Positions 31,278-39,661 are shown, numbered from the stretch's first letter. The stretch is 45,858 nucleotides of DNA from Gemmatimonas sp. UBA2094 (GCA_002331565.1 DCZC01000242.1:1-45858), one strand, 5' to 3'. The notes: generated by a model not told the origin, from the sequence alone. Program-made: numbers and translations.

Positions 31278-32421
31278 GCTGATCACGCAGCTCCGGGCGA
31301 GCAGCGGGCCGGGTGCTGGCCGGTGAAGACGGCACACAATAGCGAAGGCGAGCCGCTACACCGGCGGCGACCTCGTCGAGTCGTGTCGCCGCGTCGCCGT
31401 CGACACACACGAGCTCCGCATCACTATCGAGCGCAAGTTGCACCGCGCGCTCGGCGTCGTCGAGGCGTTCAGTGAGTGCCCGTTCGGTGACCAGTACTCG
31501 CGCGACCGCGCCGTGACGGAGCGCGTTCAACGTCCGCTCCCATCCGGTAACGCCGAGCCCGCCGTCGTAGGCCAGTTCGCCGACGTCATGGACGTCCGTT
31601 TGGTACAGACTCTGTTGCCAGGTACGGAAGGCCGCGGTGACACGCTGCGTGAGCGTCGGCACCGTTACGTGCAAATCGAGCCCGCGAAGCACCTGCGTCC
31701 GCTTGAGGCTCCGATCGGTGAGACTCGCGCGCGTGGCATTTACCACGACGGGGATCCCACCGATCAGGATGAGCCCGTCTGGCACCACCAGCGCCTCGAG
31801 GCGTGCCGCCACCTCGCGCGTGAGCCGGCGGCGATCCTGTTCCTTCAGGCGGTGCGCCGTATCCGCCACCGTGGTTCCGCGGGTACCGGGATGAAATCCG
31901 CGTCGCGGCGGGGTACCCATATGCCCCCCCATGGCATGGTGCGGGCCGGCGTGCAGCACCCCGTGCGCCACCATGCCGCCGTGTTCCAGCATGAACAGAT
32001 GCGCGGTGCGCGAATCGACAATGGCCACCGCGACACGCGGCGGATGCTCGAGCATCGGGATCAGCGGGGCCACGCTGGGCGCTTCGCCCCACACAACTCG
32101 TGTCGGCCCCCGCCACGGGGCCATCGAGCTGAACGGTACGCCATCGGCCGTCACGAACGCCACGAGACCCGCCTCCGGATGGTCGCGTTCGTGCACCTCC
32201 AGCAGGCGCTCGGCACGCGCGAGTGCGCGGTCGAATGCGGTTCGATCAGCCGGCGCGTTGGCCCGCACGTGATCGCGAGTCTCGTGCAGTGCGTGCAGAA
32301 GCGCCCGCCGGGCAAACCTGCGCTGCTCCTCGTCGCGGGCGTGATCGGCGAGATAGAGGCTGAGTGTCTTGGTGCCGCGGAGCTCCCGGCGAAGCTCCTG
32401 CAGTTCCTGTCTGGTGAGCAT
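31252..32421 (-). CDS. baeRF family 10-like (bacterial eRF1-type) protein
   Basis: The 389-residue protein resembles bacterial archaeo-eukaryotic release-factor homologues. An N-terminal domain (LTRQELQELRRELRGTKTLSLYLADH) precedes the core with VAVAIVDSRTAHLFMLEHG and the basic loop KEQDRRRLTREVAARLE. The C-terminal Rossmann-like domain includes GAVARVLVTERAL and ELVCVDGDAATRLDEVAAGVAARLRY. Some members rescue stalled ribosomes by cutting the nascent chain off tRNA, but the GGQ peptidyl-hydrolase motif is not evident here; HAMGGHMGTPPRRGFHPG lies where a loop would be. Its role is probably ribosome-linked stress (inference). It overlaps the response regulator tail-to-tail. Confidence 0.75.
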   Translation of the reverse strand: MLTRQELQELRRELRGTKTLSLYLADHARDEEQRRFARRALLHALHETRDHVRANAPADRTAFDRALARAERLLEVHERDHPEAGLVAFVTADGVPFSSMAPWRGPTRVVWGEAPSVAPLIPMLEHPPRVAVAIVDSRTAHLFMLEHGGMVAHGVLHAGPHHAMGGHMGTPPRRGFHPGTRGTTVADTAHRLKEQDRRRLTREVAARLEALVVPDGLILIGGIPVVVNATRASLTDRSLKRTQVLRGLDLHVTVPTLTQRVTAAFRTWQQSLYQTDVHDVGELAYDGGLGVTGWERTLNALRHGAVARVLVTERALTERLDDAERAVQLALDSDAELVCVDGDAATRLDEVAAGVAARLRYCVPSSPASTRPAARPELRDQLRGATVRY

Positions 32422-32588
32422 CGTCTCGAACGGTGAAGGTCACCACTGGATGTCGCGTGGCTTCAACGTTCGCCCAGATGCGTCGCACGTCTGTCGGACG
32501 CCATCGGAGTCACCCGCCCGTCGTCACCCGACAGCGGGGGTCACCCCGCCACGTGGGCGGGCATGGGGTATGGGTGCCGGCCAATGGC

Positions 32589-33818
32589 TCACACCTGTAC
32601 GAACAGCGTGTCCAATCCGTGAAAATGCCAGCTATCCTTGGGGCGAGGTGCGCCGGCCAGGGCGAGATCCGGGCAACGCGTAAACAGCACGCGCAGGGCA
32701 CACTGCAGCTCGAGCCGCGCCAACGGGGCCCCCACACAGAAATGGATGCCGGCGCCGAAACTGGTATGCTGCGGGTGCGCCCGGTCCGGGAGCAGCACGT
32801 CGGGCGCATCATGAATGCGGGGATCCCGTCCGGTGGCGCCCAGCACGAGCGCGATCTGCTCACCCCTGGCCAGCGCGATGCCACTCTCCTCGGTATCCGC
32901 CAGCACGTAGCGCTTGAAAAGATGCAACGGGGGGACGAAGCGGAGCGCCTCCTCCACCAACTGGCTCAGCGCCGCGTCGTGTCCCACGATTCGATCCATC
33001 TGCACGCCCTGCCGCAACACGGCATGCACGGCGTTCCCGAGCGCGTGCACGGTGGCCTCGTGACCGGCATTGAGCAGGAGAATGGCGGTACTCACCAGTT
33101 CTGCTTCGGAGAGCGTTTCCCCCTGCTCTTCCGCGGCGATGAGCAGGGAGAGCAGGTCGTCACCGGGACTTGCCCGCCGTTCGTCGACCAACCGGCGGAT
33201 GTACGCGGAGAACTCCGCCGCTGCCCGATCGGCACGCAACTCCACCTCGTAGCTGCGCCCCACGCCGTACATCGCCACCATGTCGTGCGACCACGCCAGC
33301 AGCCGCGGTGCCATGTCGTTCGGCACACCGAGCATACGGGCGATGATGCGCACCGGAATGGGTGTCGCGTACCGGGTGAGCAGATCGAACGGTTCGCGCG
33401 GAAACGCATCCACGAGGTCGTTCGCCATCTCCTCGATGATCGGTCGCAGCGCCTCAACACGCCGTGACACGAAGGCGCGACTCACGAGCGCGCGCAGCCG
33501 CGTGTGCACCGGGGGTTCGCGCTCCAGCATCGAGTGTGCATCAACCTCGTCGAAATGCCCGGTGTGTGGGAGCGGTGCGGGCCATCCGAGCTCGTCGCGG
33601 GTGGCCACGTGCAACATCTCCCGACCGAAGCGACGGTCGCGCAGCAGTCGGTTCACGTCCTCGAAGCCGAAAAAGCACCAGCAGCCGAGCTCTTCCCAGT
33701 ACGCCACCGAGGTGTGCTGCAGCATGGTAGCGTAGGCGGCGTATGGATCATGAAAGAACGCCGGATCACGCGGGTCGAGTGACAGCCGCCTCGTGACGGG
33801 GTCGAAACGCACGGGCAT
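32589..33818 (-). CDS. Bacterial cytochrome P450
   Basis: A 409-residue class I P450. The I-helix motif is LLLNAGHEATVHAL (251-256 AGHEAT), the K-helix ExxR is EEALR (290-293), and the heme loop is HTSFGAGIHFCVGAPLARLE with proximal Cys361. It lacks a membrane anchor, so it is soluble, and it needs ferredoxin and reductase partners that are not in the window. Oxidised substrate unknown. ATG 33818 overlaps the stop of the collapsed SSADH ORF as TGATG, suggesting translational coupling. The 167-base gap beyond its stop has a GC hairpin (32545-32561) and three GTCACC-type repeats. Confidence 0.93.
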   Translation of the reverse strand: MPVRFDPVTRRLSLDPRDPAFFHDPYAAYATMLQHTSVAYWEELGCWCFFGFEDVNRLLRDRRFGREMLHVATRDELGWPAPLPHTGHFDEVDAHSMLEREPPVHTRLRALVSRAFVSRRVEALRPIIEEMANDLVDAFPREPFDLLTRYATPIPVRIIARMLGVPNDMAPRLLAWSHDMVAMYGVGRSYEVELRADRAAAEFSAYIRRLVDERRASPGDDLLSLLIAAEEQGETLSEAELVSTAILLLNAGHEATVHALGNAVHAVLRQGVQMDRIVGHDAALSQLVEEALRFVPPLHLFKRYVLADTEESGIALARGEQIALVLGATGRDPRIHDAPDVLLPDRAHPQHTSFGAGIHFCVGAPLARLELQCALRVLFTRCPDLALAGAPRPKDSWHFHGLDTLFVQV

Positions 33819-34123
33819 CACACGCCGCCGAAGCAGAGGTACGTGGTCTCGAGATATGCGTCGAGCCCGTAGCGCGACCCCTCGCGCGCGATGCGCATGG
33901 CCGGGGTCGCATCGGCGAGTACCGTGCGATGCTGCACGATGAGCTCGAACCGACGGCGCAGCACGGCGCCCCGCTCTCTGGCCGTGAGCGCACGCCAGTC
34001 CGGCCAGGCGCGGTGGGCCGCCTCGATCGCGGACGGACTGTGCACATCGAACACGCACCCGTCGGGCGCCGTAATCCACCGGCCATTCACGAAGGCGCGA
34101 TCGCGCAGCAGGCTGTCGGTCAT
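33818..34123 (-). pseudogene. Collapsed succinate-semialdehyde dehydrogenase remnant (101 codons, still open)
   Basis: The 101-residue frame splices together pieces of a GabD-type aldehyde dehydrogenase. The N-terminus is SLLRDRAFVNGRWI plus FDVHSP. Then comes EAAHRAWPDWRALTARERGAVLRR (normally about 20-25 residues further on). The last piece is REGSRYGLDAYLETTYLCFGGV, which is the extreme C-terminus of SSADH. About 370 residues, including the NAD site and the catalytic Cys and Glu, are missing, yet the frame stays open. It cannot be an active dehydrogenase. It overlaps the P450 start (TGATG), so it may persist as a translational leader for that gene. Confidence 0.75.
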
Positions 34124-34197
34124 GGGCGAACGTGGTAGTGATTCGGGGGAAATTGCAAGGGATGGGCCGCGGCCTGCTTCGTCATTACGATCAGGGC

Positions 34198-34812
34198 ATG
34201 TCCGCCTCGTCCGTACTCCTCCCCGTCGATGCGCTCGGACGCCACCGGCTGAAGGTGGCCTTCGTCGGGACGCACGGCGTGGGCAAGACCACGCTCTGCT
34301 TCGATCTGGCCGCGCAGCTCAAGCGACTCGATCTTGGCGTGGACCTCGTGAAGGAGGTAGCGCGTCGCTGTCCACTGCCGATCAACGAGGAGACGACCCT
34401 CGATGCCCAGACGTGGATTCTGCATACGCAGATCGCCGAAGAGATCGAGGCGGCGTCACAGTACGAGGTGGTGGTGTGCGATCGCTCCGTGCTCGACAAC
34501 TATGCGTATCTCGTGGCGCGCAGCGGCCGGCAGGCGGAGCTCGAACCACTCGTGCGGCACTGGGTGCGCGGCTATCACGCGCTGTTCAAGGTGCCAGTCA
34601 CGGGTGCCCCGGCGTTCGACGGCAAGCGGGCAGTGAGCCCCACGTTTCAGCAGCAGATTGACAGCATCATCGACGGTCTCGTGAGCGATCTTGGCATCAC
34701 GGTGCATCACCTCGATCCCCATGACCGTGGCGGCTGGACGGTGGCCGCGCTACAACATCTGGGGCTACCCACGCAGCCACCGCAGATCGACCTGTTCGCG
34801 GCGCGCGAGTAG
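34198..34812 (+). CDS. P-loop NTPase (AAA/NadR-like kinase fold)
   Basis: About 204 residues from ATG 34198; ATG 34162 is an alternative. The Walker A motif is VAFVGTHGVGKTTLCFDLA. KEVARRCPLPINEE and CDRSVLDNYAYL resemble the NadR/Ttd14 family of small-molecule kinase-like P-loop proteins. A Walker B-like VVVCDRS and a C-terminal HHLDPH follow. It may phosphorylate a nucleoside-like compound, but this is only a fold-level call. It is divergent from the SSADH remnant and ends 18 bases before csoR on the other strand. Confidence 0.75.
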   Translation: MSASSVLLPVDALGRHRLKVAFVGTHGVGKTTLCFDLAAQLKRLDLGVDLVKEVARRCPLPINEETTLDAQTWILHTQIAEEIEAASQYEVVVCDRSVLDNYAYLVARSGRQAELEPLVRHWVRGYHALFKVPVTGAPAFDGKRAVSPTFQQQIDSIIDGLVSDLGITVHHLDPHDRGGWTVAALQHLGLPTQPPQIDLFAARE

Positions 34813-34830
34813 GCGAGGCCCAGGGACCAG

Positions 34831-35223
34831 TCACCGCGAGTGGCGGTACATCATCTCCACCAGTTCGTCATACATGGCCTCAGCCTCTGCGGGTCCCCGC
34901 TTGATGGCAGCCGACGCGCAGTGCTTGAGATGATTGCGCATCAACTCCCGCCCCACGCTGCGCAGCGCTTCGTGCACACTCGCAATCTGCGTGAGAATGT
35001 CGGCGCAGTAGCGGTCGTCATCCACCATCTTCTGCAGCCCGCGCACCTGCCCTTCGATGCGGCGCAGGCGCTTGCGGTTGCGCTCCTTGGCGCCGGCGTC
35101 CACGGCGACCGCCTTGCGCCCGCTTTCGTGGGCGGCACCGGCGGGTACGGCGCACCCGCAGCCGACCGCTTGGACCGGCATCAACGTGGCCGCACGGGAA
35201 CGGGTTTTGGGAGAGGTTGGCAT
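34831..35223 (-). CDS. csoR: CsoR-family copper-sensing repressor
   Basis: The DUF156 domain is clear: NRKRLRRIEGQVRGLQKMVDDDRYCADILTQI with Cys ligand 1, then the His/Cys pair in MRNHLKHCASAAIKRG. This C-H-C set binds Cu(I). The N-terminal 50 residues are extra, and include VGCGCAVPAG, which could be a second metal site; ATG 35223 is the outermost plausible start, and an internal ATG at 35181 would shorten it. Copper binding releases it from the operator. Here it is the last gene of copZ-copA-csoR and should autoregulate through 37864-37893. Confidence 0.88.
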   Translation of the reverse strand: MPTSPKTRSRAATLMPVQAVGCGCAVPAGAAHESGRKAVAVDAGAKERNRKRLRRIEGQVRGLQKMVDDDRYCADILTQIASVHEALRSVGRELMRNHLKHCASAAIKRGPAEAEAMYDELVEMMYRHSR

Positions 35224-35242
35224 GCGTGTCGTGGGAGAATCG

Positions 35243-37585
35243 TCAGGCAAAGCGGGTGCGCCGCAAACGGAGCGAGTTGGTCACCACACTCACGGAGCTG
35301 AATGCCATCGCTGCACTGGCCAGAATGGGGCTGAGCTGCAGGCCGAATGCGGGATAGAGGGCACCTGCCGCGATGGGAATGCCGATCACGTTGTACACGA
35401 ACGCCCAGAACAGATTCTGTTGCATGGTGCGCATGGTGCGGCGCGACAGCGCGATGGCGCGCACGACACCCATGAGGTCCCCGCGCATCAGCACCACGTC
35501 GCCGGCTTCCACCGCCACGTCGGTGCCGCTGCCGATCGCCATCCCCACGTCGGCCTGCGCGAGCGCCGGCGCATCATTGATGCCGTCGCCCACCATGGCC
35601 ACCACGTCGCCATCGCCCTGCAGGCGCTGCACTTCGGCCACCTTGCCCTCGGGTAGCACACCGGCCACCACACGATCGATGCCGGCGGCCCGGCCAATGG
35701 CGTTGGCGGTACGCTCGTTGTCACCCGTGAGCATCACCACCGTGAGCCCCATGCCGTGCAATTGCGCGATCGCCGCGCGGGAACTTTCGCGGATGGGATC
35801 GGCCACCGCCACCAGCCCGGCGAGGGTGCCGTCGATGGCGACGAACATGGGCGTGCGCCCATCGGCCGCCAATGCCGAGGCGCGCGCGTCGAGCGGGTCG
35901 GTGCGCACCCCCCAGTCGGCGAGGAACGGTGCGTTGCCCACCACGATGCTGTGGGCACCCACCACGCCCTGCGCGCCGCGTCCTGTCACCGACTGGAAGG
36001 TGTCGGGCGTGTCGAGCGCGAGGCCGCGCACGGCCGCTTCGCGCACGATCGCATCGGCCAGTGGATGCTCGCTCGACTTTTCGAGCGACGCGACGAGCCG
36101 AAGCAGGTCGGCCTCCGCGATGGCCGCGCCGGGCGCCACAACCAGATCGGTGACCACTGGCTTCCCCTCCGTGACCGTGCCCGTCTTGTCGAGTACCACC
36201 GTGGTGATGTCGCCGGCCCGCTGCAGCGCCGCGCCACCCTTGATGAGCACCCCCAGCTCGGCCCCCTTTCCGCTGGCCACCATCACCGCCGTGGGTACGG
36301 CGAGCCCCATGGCGCACGGGCAGGCGATGATGAGCACCGCCACGGCAGCGGCAAACGCGCGCACCAGCGGCGCCTCATGGGCCGCCACGTACCACACGCC
36401 GAATGTGACTACCGCGATGAGCATCACCACCGGCACGAACACGGCACTGATGCGATCGGCCAGACGCTGTATGGGCGCCCGGCTCCCCTGCGCGTCGCGC
36501 ATCAGCTGCACGATCTGCGAGAGCACACTGTTCGCGCCCAGCGTGGTGGCGCGATAGCGGAAGCCCCCCGTGCGATTGATCGTGCCACCGATCACCCGGT
36601 CGCCCACCTGCTTGCTCACGGGCATGGACTCGCCGGTGAGCATGCTTTCGTCCACCGCGCTTTCCCCCTGCACCACTTCGCCATCGGTGGGAATGCGCTC
36701 ACCGGGACGCACGATGATGACTTCGTCGGGCTCCACCGTATCCACCGGCGCGTCCACTTCGTGGTCGAAGCGCACCACGCGCGCCGTCTTGGGCTGCAGA
36801 TCCACCAGCGTGCGCAGCGCCGCCGAGGTGCGCATCTTGGCGCGCTCTTCGAACATGTTGCCGGTGAGGATGAGCGCGATGATGATGATCACTGCTTCGT
36901 AGTACACGTCGGGCATCACGCCGCGCGACGTGAAGAACGAGGGCGCCAGCGTGGCGACGAGCGAGTACGCGAAGGCGGCGAGCGTGCCCACGCTCACCAG
37001 CGTGTTCATGTCGGCTGCGCCGTGGCGCAGCGCGGCCCAGGCTCGCGTGTAGAAGTGCCGGCCGGCCCACAGCATCACGAAGAGCGTGGCGGCGAGCAGC
37101 GTGTTCGTGAGCAGGGTGGCGGACGCGTCGTACAATCCCGGCATCGCCGCGCGCAGCAGCGGGTCGAGCGTCGTCATGCTCCAGCGCATGAACGGATCGG
37201 CCACCACGCCGTGCGTGTGACCCGCCGCGAGCTGGCTCATGAGCGGCATGCTCACGAGCATCGCGACGAGACCGATGAGGCCGCTCACCATGGCCTTCGC
37301 GCGGAGCTCGTGAAACTCGGCCTCCTGCGCGCGGTCGCGTGCCGCCTGCTCCTCGAACGCCGACTGGTCGGCATCGGCGAGCGCCGCACCGTATCCGGTA
37401 TCGCGGATCACCTCGATCAGCCTGTCGGGTGAGGTCGCAGCCGGATCGAAAGTGACCGTGGCGCTCTTCATCATGAGGTTCACCGCCGCGTCGCGCACGC
37501 CCGGTGCTTTCTGCAGCATGCGCTGCACGCGCGAGGAGCACGCCGCGCAGGTCATCCCCGTGACCGGAATCCGAATCGTTTCCAT
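35243..37585 (-). CDS. copA: Copper-exporting P1B-type ATPase CopA
   Basis: A 780-residue P1B-ATPase. It has one N-terminal heavy-metal domain (GMTCAAC, C13/C16). The actuator has TGES (317-320). The transmembrane metal site CPC is at 422-424 ([10 protein letters not shown]). The phosphorylation site is DKTGT (466-470), followed by HP in SEHPLADAI and [24 protein letters not shown], ending with eight expected TM helices. A His-rich outer loop ([11 protein letters not shown]) lies near TM1-2. CPC plus a YN/MxxSS-type C-terminus indicates a Cu(I) exporter (P1B-1). It lies between copZ (40 bases upstream) and csoR. Confidence 0.97.
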   Translation of the reverse strand: METIRIPVTGMTCAACSSRVQRMLQKAPGVRDAAVNLMMKSATVTFDPAATSPDRLIEVIRDTGYGAALADADQSAFEEQAARDRAQEAEFHELRAKAMVSGLIGLVAMLVSMPLMSQLAAGHTHGVVADPFMRWSMTTLDPLLRAAMPGLYDASATLLTNTLLAATLFVMLWAGRHFYTRAWAALRHGAADMNTLVSVGTLAAFAYSLVATLAPSFFTSRGVMPDVYYEAVIIIIALILTGNMFEERAKMRTSAALRTLVDLQPKTARVVRFDHEVDAPVDTVEPDEVIIVRPGERIPTDGEVVQGESAVDESMLTGESMPVSKQVGDRVIGGTINRTGGFRYRATTLGANSVLSQIVQLMRDAQGSRAPIQRLADRISAVFVPVVMLIAVVTFGVWYVAAHEAPLVRAFAAAVAVLIIACPCAMGLAVPTAVMVASGKGAELGVLIKGGAALQRAGDITTVVLDKTGTVTEGKPVVTDLVVAPGAAIAEADLLRLVASLEKSSEHPLADAIVREAAVRGLALDTPDTFQSVTGRGAQGVVGAHSIVVGNAPFLADWGVRTDPLDARASALAADGRTPMFVAIDGTLAGLVAVADPIRESSRAAIAQLHGMGLTVVMLTGDNERTANAIGRAAGIDRVVAGVLPEGKVAEVQRLQGDGDVVAMVGDGINDAPALAQADVGMAIGSGTDVAVEAGDVVLMRGDLMGVVRAIALSRRTMRTMQQNLFWAFVYNVIGIPIAAGALYPAFGLQLSPILASAAMAFSSVSVVTNSLRLRRTRFA

Positions 37586-37625
37586 CAGCCCCTCCGCGGG
37601 CTGCCGGTGTCGTGGGGCCGTCGAC

Positions 37626-37835
37626 TCAGCGCGTGGCGGTCACTGGATATCCGGCGTCATCGATCACTGCAGCGATGGCCTCGGCGCTGGTCTGCTGCGG
37701 GTCGTACGCCACCGTGGCCGACCCGATGGCCACCTGTTCGACGGTCACGCCCTCGGCCTGCTGCAACGCCTTGTCCACCGCCTTCACGCAGTGGCCGCAG
37801 GACATGCCGGAAATCTCGAAGGTCGCGTGCTGCAT
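37626..37835 (-). CDS. copZ: CopZ-like copper chaperone (single HMA domain)
   Basis: A 69-residue heavy-metal-associated domain with MSCGHC (Cu(I) CxxC site), [16 protein letters not shown] and [13 protein letters not shown], typical of CopZ/Atx1. It carries cytosolic copper to CopA, whose gene follows after 40 bases. First gene of the operon: the CsoR-type promoter at 37864-37893 lies about 30 bases ahead of its start. Confidence 0.95.
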   Translation of the reverse strand: MQHATFEISGMSCGHCVKAVDKALQQAEGVTVEQVAIGSATVAYDPQQTSAEAIAAVIDDAGYPVTATR

Positions 37836-37863
37836 CGACGGGCTCCTGATAGGGTATGGGCGT

Positions 37864-37893
37864 ATGATATCAGATACCCCCTCCCGGTATCAA
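37864..37893 (-). promoter_or_regulatory. copZ-copA-csoR promoter with CsoR-type operator in the spacer
   Basis: On the minus strand TTGATA (complement of 37888-37893) and TATCAT (complement of 37864-37869) are 18 bases apart, a good promoter. Inside the spacer, ATACC (37874-37878) and GGTAT (37886-37890) form an inverted repeat around a C-rich 7-base core, the layout of CsoR operators. A repressor bound here would occlude RNA polymerase; copper would release it. Confidence 0.7.
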
Positions 37894-37916
37894 GTCAGCC
37901 GGAATGCCTGCGCCAA

Positions 37917-37998
37917 TTTCCGCGGAGCCTGGCGGGGACCGCGGAAACGCGCGGATCGATCCGTGCATTCCCGCGAGATCCGCCCGTTCCCGCGGAAA
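37917..37998. repeat. Nested GC-rich palindromes between catE-like gene and copZ promoter
   Basis: TTTCCGCGG (37917-37925) and CCGCGGAAA (37939-37947) form a 9-bp stem. CGGATCGATCCG (37952-37963) is a perfect 12-bp palindrome. TTCCCGCGGAAA (37987-37998) repeats the first motif. The array follows the catE-like stop at 38002 on the minus strand and precedes the copZ promoter. It may terminate the upstream transcript, or bind a protein; no U-tract is evident. Confidence 0.5.
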
Positions 37999-38001
37999 GA
38001 T

Positions 38002-38916
38002 TCAACGGGCGCTGACCCGCACCGGCGTGCCCCACGGGTCGAGCACGAGGTCGTCGTGTACGCGGAATCCCGCCGAGGCCGCCGTGGCAATCGCCTCGGC
38101 CGTGTCCGGCGTCACGATCGTCCATTCAAGTAGTTTGGCATCGTGCTCACCGGGAGACGGCGCGCCCGGCGCCCACGTGTTGACGCCCAGGTGGTGGTGG
38201 TAGCCACCCGCGCCAAGAAAGAGGGCGCCGGGGTAGCGCCACACCATGCGATCGAAACCAAGCGCTTCGCTGTAGAAATCGGACGCCCGGGCGAGATCAC
38301 CCACGTGCAGGTGGAGATGCCCCATGACCGTACCGACCGGCATGCCCGTCCACGGCGCCCCCTGTGCCGAGGCCACGACTGCCGCGAAATCGAGCGGATC
38401 GGTGGCCATCTGGAGCTCACGCCCCTGCTGCTGCCAGTCGGCCCGGGGGCGGTCGCAATACACTTCGATTCCCAAACCATCGGGATCCTGCAGATACAGG
38501 GCTTCGCTCACGAGATGATCGGCCGCGCCGGCGCGGGCACCGAGGTTGGCGAGATGCTCCACGAACCGGCCAAGCGCCGGGCGGTCGGGGAGCAGGATGG
38601 CGAAGTGGTACAGGCCGAGACGCGAGCCGGGGCGTATCGGCGTGGTGCCCGCCCGGTACTCGAGCACCACCAGTGGCTCGGACGCCCCGCTGGCTCCCAA
38701 GTGCACAGTGTCCCCCTCGCGCGCCAGTTCCGCGAGGCCCAACACCTGCCGGTACCACGCCGACGAGCGTTCGAGGTGGCTCACCTGGAGATGGACCGCC
38801 CCCAACCGGAGGGCCGGCGAAAACCGACGCGAGTGCGGCGCCTCACCGTAACTGCCGGCAACAGCGGGCTGAATCGCCGGGAACCGCCCGAACAGATTTT
38901 GGCTGGATATGCTCAT
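38002..38916 (-). CDS. catE: CatE-like glyoxalase-fold dioxygenase (VOC family)
   Basis: From ATG 38916 the 304-residue protein has two VOC repeats. The first holds LGLYHFAILLPDRPALGRFVEHL, then VSEALYLQDPDGLGIEVYCDRPR; the second holds MGHLHLHVGDLARASDFY, LFLGAGGYHHHLGVNTWAPG. The metal ligands His (HLHLHVGD), His (GYHHH) and Glu fit the extradiol ring-cleavage enzyme CatE. It may cleave a catechol, but the substrate is inferred. ATG 38940 would place the start inside a palindrome and is less likely. Upstream are palindromes at 38935-38955. Downstream are the copZ-copA genes, from which the palindrome cluster separates it. Confidence 0.85.
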   Translation of the reverse strand: MSISSQNLFGRFPAIQPAVAGSYGEAPHSRRFSPALRLGAVHLQVSHLERSSAWYRQVLGLAELAREGDTVHLGASGASEPLVVLEYRAGTTPIRPGSRLGLYHFAILLPDRPALGRFVEHLANLGARAGAADHLVSEALYLQDPDGLGIEVYCDRPRADWQQQGRELQMATDPLDFAAVVASAQGAPWTGMPVGTVMGHLHLHVGDLARASDFYSEALGFDRMVWRYPGALFLGAGGYHHHLGVNTWAPGAPSPGEHDAKLLEWTIVTPDTAEAIATAASAGFRVHDDLVLDPWGTPVRVSAR

Positions 38917-38934
38917 TCCGTATTTAATTCGTTT

Positions 38935-38955
38935 AACCATTGGTTAGCAAACCAA
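38935..38955. promoter_or_regulatory. Overlapping palindromes ahead of the catE-like gene
   Basis: AACCA (38935-38939) and TGGTT (38941-38945) are one inverted repeat. TTGGTT (38940-38945) and AACCAA (38950-38955), spaced by four bases, form a second perfect one sharing the centre arm. The site lies 19-39 bases before the ATG. Shared arms are typical for MarR- or TetR-type operators. No MarR- or TetR-family gene is nearby, so a distant repressor would be needed. Confidence 0.55.
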
Positions 38956-38979
38956 GTATTTACCGCCAGGTCAGACTAG

Positions 38980-39120
38980 CTGGGCGTTCCCGCTCGCGAT
39001 GTGCTCCTGGCGCGGGACATCCACAATATCGAAGCGCTTGAGAACGCCGTGTCGACGGCGGAGTTCGGCGCGCGTGGCATCACCGGGGTCACCACGATCA
39101 CTACGGAGCGTCCCCATGGA
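38980..39120 (+). pseudogene. Possible gene remnant with coding-like codon use
   Basis: One plus-strand frame from just after a stop codon at 38977-38979 reads LGVPARDVLLARDIHNIE, ALENAVSTAEFGARGITG and VTTITTERPHG. Its third codon positions are about 80% G/C, unlike most non-coding frames here. It has no clear start or own stop before the next gene. It may be the C-terminal scrap of a lost gene between the catE-like operator and the exported protein at 39146. I cannot name the family, and chance is possible. Confidence 0.25.
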
Positions 39121-39145
39121 CGGGCGCGGGGGTTAGGTTGCTCGT

Positions 39146-39577
39146 ATGAGCCGCTGGTCGAGTCGCTTCCGTCGTGCCGCCGCCGTGCTGGTGGGCCTGC
39201 AGCTGTTGCAGGTCGTCCTGCTGGCGGCGAGTGCCGCGTGCGATCTGTCGAACGGCGATGTGCCGCATCACGCGTCTGCTTCCGACGTGGTCGCCGCTGC
39301 CGACGCTGCTGTCGTTGCAGCCTCCGCGCCGATGCCTCACAGCGACCACCGCGCGGCCCATGCACCAGCCGGTGAGCCGTCGCCCGATGCGCCCCACCAC
39401 ACGACGCACACGACGAGCTGCCCCATGGCCATGGCGTGTGCGGTGACCGCCGTCGTGGTGGCCGTGCCAGTGCTGGAGAGCCGTGAGCTGCATGTTGGCA
39501 CCGCACGCATCGGGCACGACGCGCCCATGCTGTTTTCGCTGCATCACACCCCCGAGCCGCCCCCTCCTCGCGGCTGA
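39146..39577 (+). CDS. Small exported His/Cys/Met-rich protein, unknown function
   Basis: ATG 39146, 143 residues. An N-terminal segment (RRAAAVLVGLQLLQVVLLAASAACDL) looks like a signal peptide or anchor. The rest is rich in His (about 16), with PHHASASD, MPHSDHRAAHAP and PHHTTHTTSCPMAMAC, a Cys-Pro-Met-x-Met-x-Cys cluster that could bind copper or another soft metal. The tail (VLESRELHVGTARIGHDAP...LHHTPEPPPPRG) is also His-rich. No known family. It is followed 85 bases on by a beta-barrel gene. A role in metal capture in the periplasm is a hypothesis. Confidence 0.7.
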   Translation: MSRWSSRFRRAAAVLVGLQLLQVVLLAASAACDLSNGDVPHHASASDVVAAADAAVVAASAPMPHSDHRAAHAPAGEPSPDAPHHTTHTTSCPMAMACAVTAVVVAVPVLESRELHVGTARIGHDAPMLFSLHHTPEPPPPRG

Positions 39578-39661
39578 GTTGGACGCTGTTCTCCGGCGCT
39601 GCTGAGCGCCCGTGCGCCACACTACTGGACGGCGCACGCATCCAACTCGAACTCCATCATC

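Noticed and set aside
32500..32561. GTCACC repeats and a CCCGCC/GGCGGG hairpin between the P450 and baeRF genes as a CRISPR-like or attachment site
   Set aside because: Only three irregular copies (spacings 14 and 17) with no spacer conservation. At most a weak terminator.
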